A stretch of DNA of 64,000 bases from Atriophallophorus winterbourni (taxonomy: Eukaryota > Platyhelminthes > Trematoda > Plagiorchiida > Microphallidae), in NCBI GenBank assembly GCA_013407085.1, contig JACCGJ010004944.1, positions 2,961 to 66,960 on the forward strand. Direction: 5' to 3'. This document shows, piece after piece, positions 45,660 through 58,340 of the stretch (the stretch's first letter is position 1; each line of letters starts with the position of its first letter). Position numbers and translations under genes: made by a program. The notes beneath the pieces were generated by a model, which was not told where the DNA came from, searched no databases, and saw only the letters and a program-made list of their open reading frames with translations.

Positions 45660-48600
45660 GAAGAAAATAAATGTGCTTAAAACAATTTCAGGTCAGGATG
45701 ACCTGATAAGTTCGACCTTTTCTTATGTAAAGAGGTTTGCTAACTCAACAGTCCCAGAGCATCCCACATCTGACGTAAATTGCAACCTAATTTAACAAAT
45801 TTTGATCAATCGAATCAAGATTAGTATAATTTGTTTGATAGAACATAAGTTATCAAGTAAGTATCAAGTTTTATTTATAGAACTAAAATTCGACCAAATA
45901 AGTTTGCGACTAACATTTGCCATTTACTTACAAGATACGATAGGTGTCTCAACTGTGGATCGTACAACAAAAAGGGCGACTAACCAAAATGCGATAACGC
46001 ATACACGCTGCTTTTATGAAGCATGTATCTCATATCTACTACTAATACACTGCGAAAACCGGTCCTGGAATTTTAGCCTGCTGAAGTTAATATTTACAAC
46101 TCATTTTTATTTTTGCTGAATTAAAAGACAAATATGTCTACTTTTCATAATAAGTAGGCCATTATAAAGTAAAATGATTAAGATATGAGATGACACATCA
46201 CTGCAGTTTAAACTTGAATAACGTGGAATTGCTGTACATGCTTGACGCAGGAGAATATTTGTGCACATGATTATTTTTCGTATATTTTTTTCTCATACAA
46301 TCGTAGACGAACCGTCCAAGTAAAAGATTATTAGTTATTCGTTTCATTGCGGAAATTTATTTGCCGTCTCTACGTCATTCCTGATTGCTAATTAACACAG
46401 TCCATGTTTATAACATTCATCAGCCATGATTTTGCAATTCGCCGCAAAAAGCAGCCAGGGTGTTCAGTAAATTGCCAATTAGTGGACGCTCATTAATTTG
46501 GTTACATATTCAAGCAGGTAGTTTTTTACTGTTGGTCTGAAATATTGATTATTGCATATTGTTTCTTTTCTTCCTGAAAAAAGTTTCATATGCGGAAAGT
46601 CATACTTTTTCCAAGGATTCTTCTAAAGAATTAAAAAGAACATTTAAAAGATTTCCTAACTGAATTTTTTAACTGCGTTCATTGGTCAATTCGATTTTCG
46701 ATAATAATGAACTGATTAATGAATTGCGCAGTAAAAAATATTTAGAACCAAGTGTTCTGTGCATTGAGATATCTACTTAAATTTGCCTTAGGACCGGCAA
46801 TTTGTGCCTGTTAATTCGTATTCTGATTATATTTTATATTTATATCTATCAAATTTTATCATTAAGTATATCACTTTTACACTTATTCGCTCTACCACTT
46901 TAACACAGAATAATGCAAACATCTACTGATTATAATGAAAGAAATAATGAAAATAGAAATTAAAAATTACCCTACTTCCTTCAAAAATGTAAACAATTAA
47001 GCTGCTCTCAAATGTCCATACAATCCCTGTACTAAGGCGTTCATTTCTTTAAAGTAAACCAAATGCAGCATACTTCTTATGGACTAATAAAAAATATTAA
47101 ACGTAAAATTAATAGGTTAGCTTCGTTTAAAATTTTGCTTTATCATGTGACTCGCTAGATGGCTCGTTTCAGAACTGATATCGAATGTTATATCAAATTA
47201 TACATCATAATAAAATGTCAGAGGGAAATGCTTACAACAATAATTTCGTTTTATATGATTTATATTTTTAATTCATGTACGACTGATGTTTTCAAGCATT
47301 TTTTATAAAGTTTTACGATTAATGACATGAGACCACAGGAGACTCAAATATGGTGTCCTGAAATTGAATAAATCTTATTAGTTTTCATTTTACAATAGCA
47401 AGTATTTTTAAATATCTGGTATCGGCAAATAATAAGTATTACGGGAAAATTTTATTGTGCTTTTTAGAATATGAAACAGAATGTTTTTGAAATTTTAATT
47501 CACTTCTCCGACGTATACTTGAATTGCAGCGAATAAAAAACGGTATAAACTTAATCCGAAATTTTTTAAAGAGGAACTTTTCCTTAATAATTATTTAAAG
47601 ATTTTCCCTAATAAAAAGGCGAATGAAAAATATTCCTATTAATGACGGCTAACTTTTCTCAGGATTATTCTACAATCTATATAATTGTCCACGAAGAAGA
47701 AATTTGTTTGTGAAATTATAAAAACCGTATACTGTTGAGAAATTCTTAGTCAACTGAAATAGGGATAGTTTTGTTTCAATGTTGTGAAATGTACAAATCT
47801 GCCTTAATTATTTCGTCATCTTAATGATAACGCCCAGTGCGTTAAGATTGTTTTAAAGAGAATTCGTAGGATCCACTTGAATCACTTGCCCTACCTTGGT
47901 TTCATCACTGTGGTACAATATTGGAGATGGATGATCAATTATCAACGAATATTTTGGAATGTTTTGTGTAACCAGCCATATGAGAGGCAAATTTTTGAAG
48001 TCAACTAAATTATCCTTCCGCGTAAACTAATTTGAAATAAGCTAATCTTGGTTAAACAAATATAACCGCATATTCTTATCCACTGAGCACCTAATTAAAC
48101 CTGATTTATATTCCCTAAACGCAGTCACTCGTCCATGTGTAAAATACTATTTATTCCACATAAACCGATGTTACAACGTAAATTGATATCCTCGGTGTGA
48201 AGTAGCTCTTGTTAATTGATCTACATCATAACATGGTTTTGATGCGCGTGATTTCAAGCGACGTTTCACCTGTGCTGTACTACTTAGATTACTTAGCCAA
48301 CGTGACAGGCCGTTATAATGTCTAATTTAGTTTACAACTACTTTCACTACCTATTTTAGACGGCGGATGATGAAAAGTTAGATTAACCACGTGTCGGAAT
48401 GGGCAGTCGGGGATTAAAAAAAGTTTCAAACCCGCATGTCATACTATCTGAGCAACTCAAACATATTCGCAAATAGCTCCTTTGATAATATTATATTCTT
48501 CTCCTATTTATTTTTATTGTTACTGTTATATTACTATGAAATCTTTTGACCTGAAGAACCAATTAACACCAAAAACAAATATTGTTTTATTCAACATTAC

Positions 48601-49585
48601 TCGCCTGAAGATTCTCAGTTATATAACGCTTCATATACATCTGATTATTATCAAATTATACGAAGCCTGATTTTTGGTTAAAGTGAATACAACGGTTTTG
48701 GTACGTTAATTTAAACGATACTAATAATCGCTTCATCGGTATTAAAATATTTCAGAAATTTTCTGTGACTTCTTTTAGAGTAGTAGTTTGTGTTCAACAA
48801 TTTGGAAATTTCTTTGAAGGAATTAAGTGAGGCACCTTGCGACACTGTTATGATCTTGTGACTAGTCTGTTGCGTGAACTATCTTGAAAACCACTCTTCC
48901 AAAACTGTTCGCGCTGACAGTTGAAAGCTTTTTTCACTGCAACAGCTGTTCAACACTAACCATAAAATATACAGTGAGGCTGAGTGCTGAAACATATGTC
49001 AAAACTCGCGCTTGGGCGCAATGCATTTAGGGAAGAGGTTAATATGCAATGTTCCAATCAATACTGGTCAGAGTAATGCAGCAGATTAGAATCCATTAAG
49101 TCGAACAACATTTTAGGACGATGAAATGAATGCAAATTATAATGGACGTCAAAAGATTTTTATGACATTGTAAAATATGAAGATTTGTGGTTTAATCAGG
49201 TTCAGTATATACTGCGTGGTATGAACAAGCTTTCTAATGACCTATATGAAGGTACCTGAAATGGTCAGCTAACAATGCATAAAGTATATATTAGAAGTTG
49301 ATTTAAAGGAGATAAATTAACTAGAAACGTGCATCCAAATACGGTCAGCGAAAATATAAGCATGTTACTACATTGAGTTTGAGCTTTGGTACCGAAACAT
49401 GAACGGCCTGCAATAAATTAGAGTATGAACGCGAGGTGTAAAATCGTCGAGCATTATATTATAATTATAATTTCTAGCATGACCAAATTTGCAATCTGGT
49501 TGGCATAATATGACTAAACAAATATAGTAGAATTGACAACCAGCACGGATGAAAATAAACTTCCGCTGTGATCAAGCATTCCAAG
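45660..49585. other. no recognisable gene
   Basis: Nearly 4 kb of AT-rich sequence. The ORFs at 45802-46119 and 48482-48670 have no recognisable domain, and their composition is that of the surrounding DNA. No repeats or RNA genes identified. Confidence 0.4.
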
Positions 49586-49589
49586 AAGA

Positions 49590-51530
49590 GATATCAGCAT
49601 GATGGAGCTCAACCCCAAAATACTTTATCGTATGGTTGACGATCAAACTAAAGTAATAACTGGGTTAGTGTCCGTGAACACGTCAGCTGGATTAACAGCA
49701 ACTGCGCCAGAAACTGCTAAAGCTTTAGTCACGTTTTATTCATCTGTATTCAGCCCGGAAGAACATGCGATTTAAATTCCGAATAAAACCATTTCAACCA
49801 TGGTTTCCATGAGCGAAAAAAGTGTAGCGTCCGAACGCATCCTTCAAGCATTATTTGATCTCAAATCAGGAAAGTCTCCTTGCCCCGACGGAGTATCACA
49901 GCTTATATTGAAGCAATGTGCATATTTGCTTTACAAACCCTCCCCTCCACTGTTACACACTCAGCCAACCTGGATATTTTTAAAGCTAATTTGGACAAAT
50001 ACTTGAGAGACAACCCTAATTTTGATACGATTTACACTACATGAGTTTTCCTGTTCTTCTTTTTTATTGTATATACCTCAAAACTCCATCCTACGGGTAT
50101 TGTTAAGCTAAATGCTTTTTAGACCATTACAAATTTGAATCACTGATTCACTTTGAAACCACACTCATACTTGTTCAAACAAACAGTGGCAAATGTTGTG
50201 ATTGCTACACATAGGAAACGCGGAATAATTCCTCCTATTCATAAAGGTAGAAATCGCTATGATGTTTCTTATTACCGACCCGTTACTCTGTTACCTGTGA
50301 TTTCAAATTAATTGAGCGCCTCATTGTTGACGATCTAATAAAACATTTCGAAGATAATCAGTTGCTTTCGAGGAAACAGCATGGATTTAGAAAAAAATAT
50401 CAAGGTTTATTTAATTTGCTGATAACGCTGGGCAATTGGAGACATTCGATAGATCAATGGCAAGCAATATTCGCCTGCTACCTATATGTCTTCACAGCAT
50501 TTGATCTTTTTAGCCATAGACTACTACTGTGAAGCTTGAAAGACTTGGTATCACTGGAAAGTTTTTGAAATAACTAAATGACTACCTAACAAATAGCTTT
50601 ATCCAGGTACGTGTTGACGGTACAATATCAAAACCAATCGCAGCGAATTCCCTAAGGTTCAGTTCTTGGTCCGATCCTCTTTCTGGTTTATGTGACTGGA
50701 GTACCGGAAATTTTTTGATGTAAAATTTCGTTATTGGCGGACGACATAAAGATATGGCGTTGCATCGGCAGCCCAGAAGACTGTCTGCTATTAAAAAAGA
50801 ACTTGATACGTTTCACATTTGGTCGTTGATCATGATCATGAATGTGGGGAATCGAGTGGAGTTCACATACCATATAGGTTCACACGTCCTTGAAATGTTC
50901 AGTGAAGAAAACGATTTGGGTGTCTGAATAAGCTACAGTAAAACACCTCACTTCAAACTAACACTGCCTTTAAAGTCAACACTTGTCATAAATCTACTCA
51001 AACGTGTATTTGGGAAATTTTCGCCCAAGATATTCCGAAGGATCATGAATACATACTCGAGACCAGTCACGAAATACGGTGTGCAGACATGGTTTCCGTG
51101 GCTCAAGAAGAATGTTGAACTTCTGAAGCGAATCTAATACAGCTCAACAGTTCTCTGCATTCGAAACAACCCTTTTCAAAGAAATGATAGCTCAACTGAA
51201 TCTGTTCGACTTTCTATATCTACAAATAATGGGAGACCTTATCCCACTTTACAAAATATTTCACACACAAAACCATATCGTACACGATTTATTCACGCGA
51301 AGCAATGGGATAAATTATCGGACCCTTTAATATGTGTTGGTGGTACTCCATTCCCGCCTGAACTTTAGAAAATATATTTATTCTCTCCGTGTCTGTTTTA
51401 CTTGAAACAGTTTACGTTATCTTGTTTTATACACTTGCGTTTCAATTTTTACCATCATATGGTTGTTGTTAAGCTTGTTGGTTTTTATGCCATTAAAAAC
51501 CTTGAATTAACTTGGCGTCTGGTGGTTGCT
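49590..51530 (+). pseudogene. CR1-like LINE ORF2 and 3' end, plus strand
   Basis: Begins in the linker before the reverse transcriptase (ELNPKILYRMVDDQTKV, 49605), then SGKSPCPDGVSQLILKQCAYLLYKP (about 49868-49940). It is interrupted by another CR1 3' end at 49941-50155 and resumes with RGIIPPIHKGRNR and YYRPVTLLPV (50220-50300), KQHGFRKK (50375), LADDIKIW with the catalytic Asp pair (50733-50756), LKRVFGKFSPKIFRRIMN (50998-51050) and the C-terminal region. The 3' UTR runs to TTTTTATGCCATTAAAAACCTTGAA (about 51505). Many stops and shifts, but the catalytic box is intact. Confidence 0.8.
49941..50155 (+). mobile_element. nested CR1-like LINE 3' end
   Basis: A fragment with the very C-terminus of ORF2 (DIFKANLDKYLRDN, about 49975-50010), then a 3' UTR ending in TAAATGCTTTTTAGACCATTACAAATTTGAATC. 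It splits a conserved codon run of the host CR1 (AYLLYKP before, HSYLF after). Near-duplicate flanks, CTTTACAAACC on the left and CTTTGAAACC on the right, look like a decayed target-site duplication of about 10 bases. Confidence 0.72.
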
Positions 51531-51605
51531 TATCGTACTGTCTCTATCTGAGAGATGCAAACAGCACGGAAATGATCATACTGTTAGATGGAAAAACATG
51601 CACAT
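51513..51605 (+). ncRNA. hammerhead ribozyme relic, second subfamily
   Basis: CTGAGAGATGCAAACAGCAC then GGAAAT aligns with the second-subfamily ribozyme at 59968-60009, followed by a matching TGGAAAAACATGCA block. The CUGAUGA core and GAAA junction carry changes, so it is inactive. It lies directly after a CR1 3' end. Confidence 0.5.
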
Positions 51606-51769
51606 GAAGATATTTGAAACACTCAATATATTTTAAACAGAATAAAAGGCCAGTAATGTTTATCTATGCTAACGTGTTGGTGGTTTAATAGTCCGATTAT
51701 ATTTGCGTCCAGTTGTTTCTTTTTCAATATACTGAATATTTATACGCGAATTAAGGTATTTCAGCATAT

Positions 51770-52260
51770 TCAAGGTAACTCAAGGTTTTTAATGGCCTAA
51801 AATGCATCAAGCTTAACAATAATCATCGGATGGTAAAAATAACACGAGTGTATATAAAAAATTAGCAATTAGATTAAACACTATACAAGTAGCCAGGAAA
51901 GGAATAATTTAATAAAAATTAGTCTAATTTCGTTTTAAAGTCATGCAAGCTCGTGGAGTGAGCAACGGTAGAAGGTAATCTGTTTCAAGTAAAAGAGACA
52001 CGGACAGAATGAAAATATCTACAGTTTAGGCGGGAATGTAGTAACACCAGCGTATATGCATGGGTCCCAAAATACCTCGTATACCTTCGCGCGAATAGGA
52101 GATGTAAGGGATGGTTTGAATGTTGGAATATTTTGTAAACTAGGATAAGGTTTCAACTGATTTGTCGATAGTGAATGTTGAACAGATTCAGGTGAGTTAT
52201 GCTTTCATTATAAGGCTTTTTCGGATGGTAAGAACTAATTTCGTTGATGCATAATTGAAT
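51770..52260 (-). pseudogene. CR1-like LINE 3' fragment, antisense
   Basis: The minus-strand 3' tail at 51770-51850 (GCATTTTAGGCCATTAAAAACCTTGAG and the preceding TTTTTACCATCCGATG) is followed by the end of ORF2. The part near 52000-52230 matches 43100-43330 closely in order and orientation (prepared landmarks GGGAATG, GTCCCAAAATACCTCGTATACCTTCGC, GAACAGATTCAG). 5'-truncated copy. Confidence 0.7.
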
Positions 52261-52751
52261 GAAAGTTGAAAATATTCTTTTTTATTTAGATAATTGTTGA
52301 ATGCTTACACTGCTATACATTACTGCGAATTCAAGCTGGCAAAGTAGTATTAGAGGCAAATCTCTCCAATTCACTTAAACAATCATTACAGAATAGCACG
52401 AACGGCATACGTTTTACGCGCAATTGTTCAAAATTTTCTCATTCAACATATTGATTTAGCGAACAGTTTTAATTGATTTAACAGCTTCTTGGTCATGCGG
52501 CATAGGTGACTTACGTTAACGCTCCTATCCCTAAATTTAATAGCAAATCAAGATTTTATCTAATTTTTATATGTCAAATTGTAAACAAAATAGCATTTAA
52601 ATTTCTTTAATAGCTGATCCTTATCTCATTGAATTCATCCTCATCGACTTAGCATATCGTTGGAAAGATTCAGAATAACCGAGAAGATGTTGACCTGTTT
52701 TCTTGACTTCTTGTGATACCATATTATTCAGGTGTGCGTCGATGCCGCATT
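52261..52751. other. no recognisable gene
   Basis: No supported feature. Confidence 0.35.
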
Positions 52752-52979
52752 TTAACCCTTAACGGTCGAATGGGTCAAATTCGGTACACAAAATATAAAG
52801 GTTTATGATAGGATAAATTAGACAGATCACTTCCGTATGCCGGGAGTATCGGATTCGGCACACGTTCTGCTCTCGTTTGATACGCGTTTGAGACGGCTGA
52901 GCCATGCTGCGCGCCAGTTGTCAACAAACTTCGGAAGTGAGGTGAAGCTTGTAAAATAATTCAGGCAGTTAAGGGTTAA
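52752..52979. mobile_element. piggyBac-like MITE
   Basis: A 220-base element (52756-52975) starts CCCTTAAC and ends with its reverse complement GTTAAGGG. It is flanked on both sides by TTAA (52752-52755 and 52976-52979). Family knowledge: TTAA target duplication with ends starting CCC is characteristic of piggyBac transposons. The interior is GC-richer than the surroundings (52840-52950) and has no transposase, so it is a non-autonomous copy. The short inverted repeats alone could arise by chance, but the combination with TTAA is suggestive. Confidence 0.65.
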
Positions 52980-55184
52980 GCCCTGTCACAACCACGAGCT
53001 GTGTTCACCAAGTACAGTTTGGTCCGATATTTTACTGATCAAAATTTGTTTGCTTTATATCATATATATTCCCGGACGACATAAAAATCCAGCTTCGCAT
53101 CCATAGCCATCCATATTGTAGCAAGAAAAGATACTCTTCAAAATTTTCTTTAAAAAGCTGTACAACTTCAAAATATGCAAGTTTCTAATTGCGGATTCAC
53201 AATTAGATTCCAAAATATGCGATATGTGGGTGTTGGTTTCGCTTTAAAGAGTTTGTCATATACTATTACCCAATAACATAGCTTGTAATTCTTTATTTAT
53301 TAGGAAGAGTTTTTATACGTTCATGATTTTCTGTGAATTCCAATACTCCAGTATAAGTTATTCGCTCAAATCACGTTTAATTTTCAACTTACTAAGATCA
53401 TCGTTAAGCTTATTGCTATTTAAACCTTTGAATATTAGTAATGAACTTGATATTTTTGATACAGTCATACTATTATTAATCAAACTCATTACTCTAAGTT
53501 CAAAGAGATTAATGAAGCAAGGATCCAAATTAAAAAATATTACTTCAAATCTTGCAGTTTAAGAGTAACGATAGAATCTGTCCGCAATATATAACTATTT
53601 TAAACAACAGTTTACAGCTGATATTATTTTGCAATATTTTCTGAAGAATTTCGAAATTTTAGACAAACTGTCACCCAGATGCATTTGGAGACAAAATTTA
53701 AGATGTCTGCTTTCGAAATGTCTAGGATCACCAGACTAATTCACACATGTAAATTGTCCTGTGAATGCATTTATCCAGAATATGGATTGGTGGTGCTGTG
53801 GATAATATATATTTGACTTTATTATAAATAACAAGAAAATGGATAATAATTGTCAAAGTAAATGGTAAAAGTCAAAATTTTTCATCACCTAATTATGACT
53901 TGACATTCAAGAAACTCAATGGACTTTAGCAGAACAAAACTTGAGTAATGCGAAGAATAAATGAAAAGTTTGTTGCAAATTTTATTACAGGGTGTGAGAA
54001 AACTGAACAGTGTTAATACATAGTAAAGGGTAATAATTGCAGTTTCGATCGGTGCGGTTGGAAGAGAAGTAAAATTAATTTCCAGTATGACGGTTGGGGG
54101 AATTTTTGCGGAATTGTATGTTCGAGAAAAAATGCTTTTTATGTGCGTGTGCATGACAAAAGCTCTGATGGTGTTCAGTAATCGAGGTTTAGCAAATTAT
54201 TATTCACCCCAAAAGTTCGTAAATTTACTTTGTAAATCTTTTCATTCGCTGACGAAAATTTCTGTGTGTAAAATATTTGAGAGAAATCATATAGGACAGC
54301 ATAACCGTTCGGATCAATCGAAGCGAGAACTTTTGAGCCACAGTTGGATAAAGCTTGTATGCCGTTTCCTGTACTCATTTTGATTTTCTCAATCACAGTA
54401 CACTTTAGAATTTGTACGCAGTTTTTGTGAATACGAATTTTCTGCCCCTCTCAGTTCCTCTTCTCATTTGATATCCATGCTGCCTGCATGGAATTCTGAC
54501 TGCCATGTGTGAATGTTGTTTGTCTGCTGGAAAAGAACTGTTTCAGATTTCAGCAGCGGATTTTCCTCGGATTTGTCGCGGCTATGTGTGTGATAATATT
54601 TCCACGACTAGACAGCATCAATCAATCGCCGACCTGGGTAGAATCGCTTAACATTTGGACTGAAGAATTATTGTGAGCGGTTATTTTTTCATTTTGATAA
54701 GTATACTGTAATTTTCTCGTAGCTCGAACCACCACACAAACACAACGAAACTTATCTTTCAGATAACAGTGACTTACAATATATTTTTGCCATTTTCCAC
54801 TATTTCAAGGAATGCTCATCCCGATCGTACTGCCCTACTTGATGAGTGTAAACATCAAACTGGGTGTGACGTGCTGTGCAGGTGCATAAATTTGTGCTCT
54901 CATAATTTTGGGTTTATTTCCTCAATCGTTTGTCTGAGCAGGACGGTTCATATATCATTGAACTCGTCTCGATTGTTTCGCATTCGGAATATACCCGTTT
55001 CAACTTCGAGCAAGGTGAATCCTTTAAAATCCAATTTTTAAAGTTTCAACCCAAATTTACCTACGCCGGCAATATTCTTGGGGATTGAGAAGAACGTTCC
55101 TGTTAGAATACTATTGAGACGTTCACATCATTTCTAATCGACTGATAGATTTTTTTAATTCTGTCAGAAAGAAACTCGTTGAAC
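52980..55184. other. no recognisable gene
   Basis: AT-rich sequence. The overlapping ORFs at 53323-53562, 54087-54383 and 54769-55041 have no recognisable motif. Nothing else seen. Confidence 0.4.
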
Positions 55185-56410
55185 CGCATTACTTTTATTC
55201 CAACTCGTTCGGTTTTTACCGCTTGGATCGCGTCACTCCGACGAAACGCATTCACTCCACTGGTAGCTACCGCTCGATAAGTAACTGCATCACCATGTGA
55301 ACTGACGCACCACTCATTGGATTGTAACAATGACACGAAAGATGACACAGACATAGAAGGCAGCACGTGATGCGTGTGAAATGTGCAACAAATGTTCAAA
55401 TGTTTTGGCTGCTTGGGTAAAGCACATACCAACTCTGATAAAACCTAACGCAGGAAGTGTTATCGTTTATTAATAACGTTGATTTCCTCGGCATTAGCTA
55501 CGTATGTAGTGCGCGTCGAATTAAACAGCCTAGCGATACACCCACAAATTCTCCCCATGATGCAAAGCTGGAATCTCGAATAGAGACTTTGGAAAATTGT
55601 TATCGGATACTTGAGGAAACACTTAAACCACTTTTGGTGGATGCAATTGCCAACACAATTCATACCGAAATAGATGTTGCTCAAGGCGTCAAAAAGGATG
55701 GGAAAAATACGTGGAAAAGTGCGTTGACTTCGTAACTGGGTGTAAAACAGATAGACCTATTGAACCAGGATTACCGTTGCCCTCATCTGATAAAATGGCG
55801 AACACTTTAGCCAAGACGCTCCGCCGTCTACTAGGCAGAACTAGACTAGAACTACTCGACAGTATTTATCATCGTGCGATAAAGATGAACTCAGGATACA
55901 GAAATTTGTTTTTCAAAAAGCGAATGCTTAAACTGAATCTACACGATTGTACTCAATAACGGACACGGAGTGACCTCTTGTTGGCATTCAAAATCTGGCA
56001 TACTGGAAATTATCCCCTCAAACACTTGTTAAACCCCAATGGCCTTATTCATGCACAAAAACATCCAAAGGCTGTAAATATTCCGCATTCTCTATTGGAT
56101 ATTCGTCGAAATCTTTTACCGGTAAGAATCTTTTCATCTGTAACATTTGCCTGGTGAAATCGCACGCTCGGAATCTGTTGTGGTTTTCGCTTCTTAAAAT
56201 GATGAGAATTTGGTTAGGCCCTAGTCGTTTTCTGATGACACTTTTCTGCTACAAGTATATGACGAACCATGCGGTATGTGACTGTCCCCATCGATTTTTG
56301 GAGATTTTCTAATTTCACTCCATATACCTGTCATTCTATGTTTATTGTTAAGCTTAATGCTTTTTTTACCATAAAACGTTCTGAGTTATGCGCTCTGAGT
56401 TATGAGCATG
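55185..56410 (+). mobile_element. CR1-like LINE, plus strand, both ends kept, centre deleted
   Basis: The 5' UTR (55185-55330) closely follows that of the copy at 27160-27278, including GCATTCACTCCAC and the start ACAATGACACG. ORF1 is readable (INNVDFLGISYVC...AKLESRIETLENCYRILEETLKPLLVD, 55460-55680). Near 55740-55800 the sequence jumps to the ORF2 C-terminus (LLDSIYHRAIKMNSGYRN, 55850; RTRSDLLLAFKIWHTGNYPLKHLL, about 55960-56030; NIPHSLLDIRRNLLPVRIF). The tail is TTAAGCTTAATGCTTTTTTTACCATAAAAC followed by two TCTGAGTTATG units (56380-56405). Dead copy of the same subfamily as 27125-30940. Confidence 0.8.
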
Positions 56411-56900
56411 AAACTGCCTGTTGAGTGTGTTTTGGAAATGCAGGAAAAATGTTGATATTTTGTTACAGCTAAACTTTAAGCAGGAATGTGTGGGTGATTT
56501 GTAAGATTAAGAGTACGTGTCGTGAGATTAGAACCAATTTTAAATAAGTGCCGAAGTGAGTTGGTTGTCGGATGAAATATTCTGCATGTTTGCATTAGTT
56601 CACATCTGATGCGCACTGCACTCAATCTATCGATTGGTAGTGCGTATGAGAACGTGATTTCCGAACGGTAACGTTAATCAATCTAACAAGGGAAATCTCG
56701 TTGTAACAAACTACTATTGCACCACCGGTTCTCGAGCGGTCTTGAAGTTACAGGATCATGTTAGATTTCGACAACTAGCAATCATTCACATGAGAGTGTA
56801 ACCACGACTCGGTTGCAGTCATAAGGTCATCAGACAACGGAGTGCTCAAATGAGTTGATTCACCTGATTGGTTTCGCAAACAATGTGCATTAGTGTTGTC
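56411..56900. other. no recognisable gene
   Basis: No supported feature. Confidence 0.35.
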
Positions 56901-57605
56901 CGATCACTTAGTCGTCAGACACTTAATCCCCGGGCATTTACCCCCCAAGTCACTTCATTCCCAGTCACTTAATCTTTAATTGAGTATCGATGACTTGAGA
57001 TTTCCTGGCGCATATCTCAGCATACTTCTTCTTGTGTTTGATAAGAACCCTAGCAGTTGCTTGAAGAACTGAGGTCATATGCTGTCGACAATCCTTTCAA
57101 AAACCGTTAATAAATGTCCACATTGTGGGAGGTTGGCAAGCAAAGATTGAATGCAATGCATGATGCCAGCCTTGTACAGCATTATTCGTTCGGGGCAACA
57201 CCGCTATTTGCTTCTCCAGGTTTCAGGTAGAAATACAGCTGGTGCACAGTTTTCGCTTCTATCTCTAATTCGTCGATCTCAAACAAAATTATGTTCAAAA
57301 TAAGATGACGTTTCATTCATCCTCTCACTTTGAGGCATATACTACAATTATGAGGCCTAAATAATCGTCTGCCTCATAATCTGCTTTCATCCCTGGTTCA
57401 CATATTATTCGTTGCATGGCATGACTTTTCGAGCAATTCAGAGATACTCAAATACGGAAAGATAGACGTTCTTAAGATCAATTGCATATATATCCTGCTA
57501 AATAAATTCATTTAAATGTATTCTGCATTCTTCAGAAGTTATCATACTGGGGATAAGGTGACTGAAGAATAAGTGACTGGGGATGAAGTGTCTGACGATC
57601 GAGTC
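56901..57605 (-). mobile_element. MULE-like DNA transposon relic with terminal inverted repeats
   Basis: Left end (56901-56974) and right end (57545-57605) are inverted copies: reading inward, both give CGTCAGACACTT, then ATCCCC, then the recurring AGTCACTT block. Between them, the minus strand (about 57215-57000) reads LPRTNNAVQGWHHALHS, PPTMWTFINGF and KKKYAEICAR, the C-terminal R-T-N-N-x-x-E/Q-x-W-H segment of MULE-type transposases. Upstream transposase parts are missing or unreadable, so this is an internally deleted relic. An exact 9-base target duplication could not be placed. Confidence 0.7.
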
Positions 57606-58340
57606 TCAGTAAACCGGCATTTGTGGATAAAACATTATTGTGATTTTGATATGTAACGATGATGAATGAACGTTGTTTATTGGTGCGATCAAACCAGTTC
57701 TGGAATTTTGCGGGTTTTCGAAAAGATTCCAAAATTTGAGCCATTAGTATCTTCCAACGATAATAGTTGAGCTTGTGTTCCTGTGGCTGCGCTCGGTGTG
57801 CTAGTCCTGATGTCATTGGTAATATTTCTTAGGGGTAATCGCCTAAATTTATATACCAAAACCGACTCAATATCTGCTATCGTACCGTTTTCGTGAACCC
57901 ACCGTTTATAATCAGATTGCTGTTTAACAGTTCCATATTATTAGTAGACTCTGAAACTCCTAGAGTGATTAGACTGCGTTTGTTACTTTTCTCACGTAGA
58001 CCGAGATGTTATTCCACATCCAACTAACTTATGTCAGCCCAGATCAGAGATTTGCTCACTGTAAACTATATTAATATCATTTGCTAAAAACTTATTCAAA
58101 CAAATAAAGCTATATTCTTTTTCTTCATAAAATCATGTAGCAATTAAGGGATTCATATAAACGTTGAGTGCTTGTCGAGTTTCAGAAACACGCATCTTAC
58201 TGAGTATTAAACCAATTTTTCAGCTCAATCCGCTGTTGATTCACAAAAATATCTCGATAAATTCTATATGTTGGCTCAAAGTACATCAAGAACATTTGGA
58301 TTGTTTTACGCAGTAACTTTTGGTTTTGAAACTAGTGGTT
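57606..58340. other. no recognisable gene
   Basis: The minus-strand ORF 57816-57532 reads into the transposon end and has no recognised domain. Nothing else supported. Confidence 0.35.

Noticed and set aside
45802..46119. 105-codon plus-strand ORF
   Set aside because: AT-rich, no recognisable domain, no supporting start or splice context; may be a chance ORF.
54087..54383. 98-codon plus-strand ORF with an overlapping 73-codon minus ORF
   Set aside because: No family resemblance and composition like the flanks; not supported as a gene.
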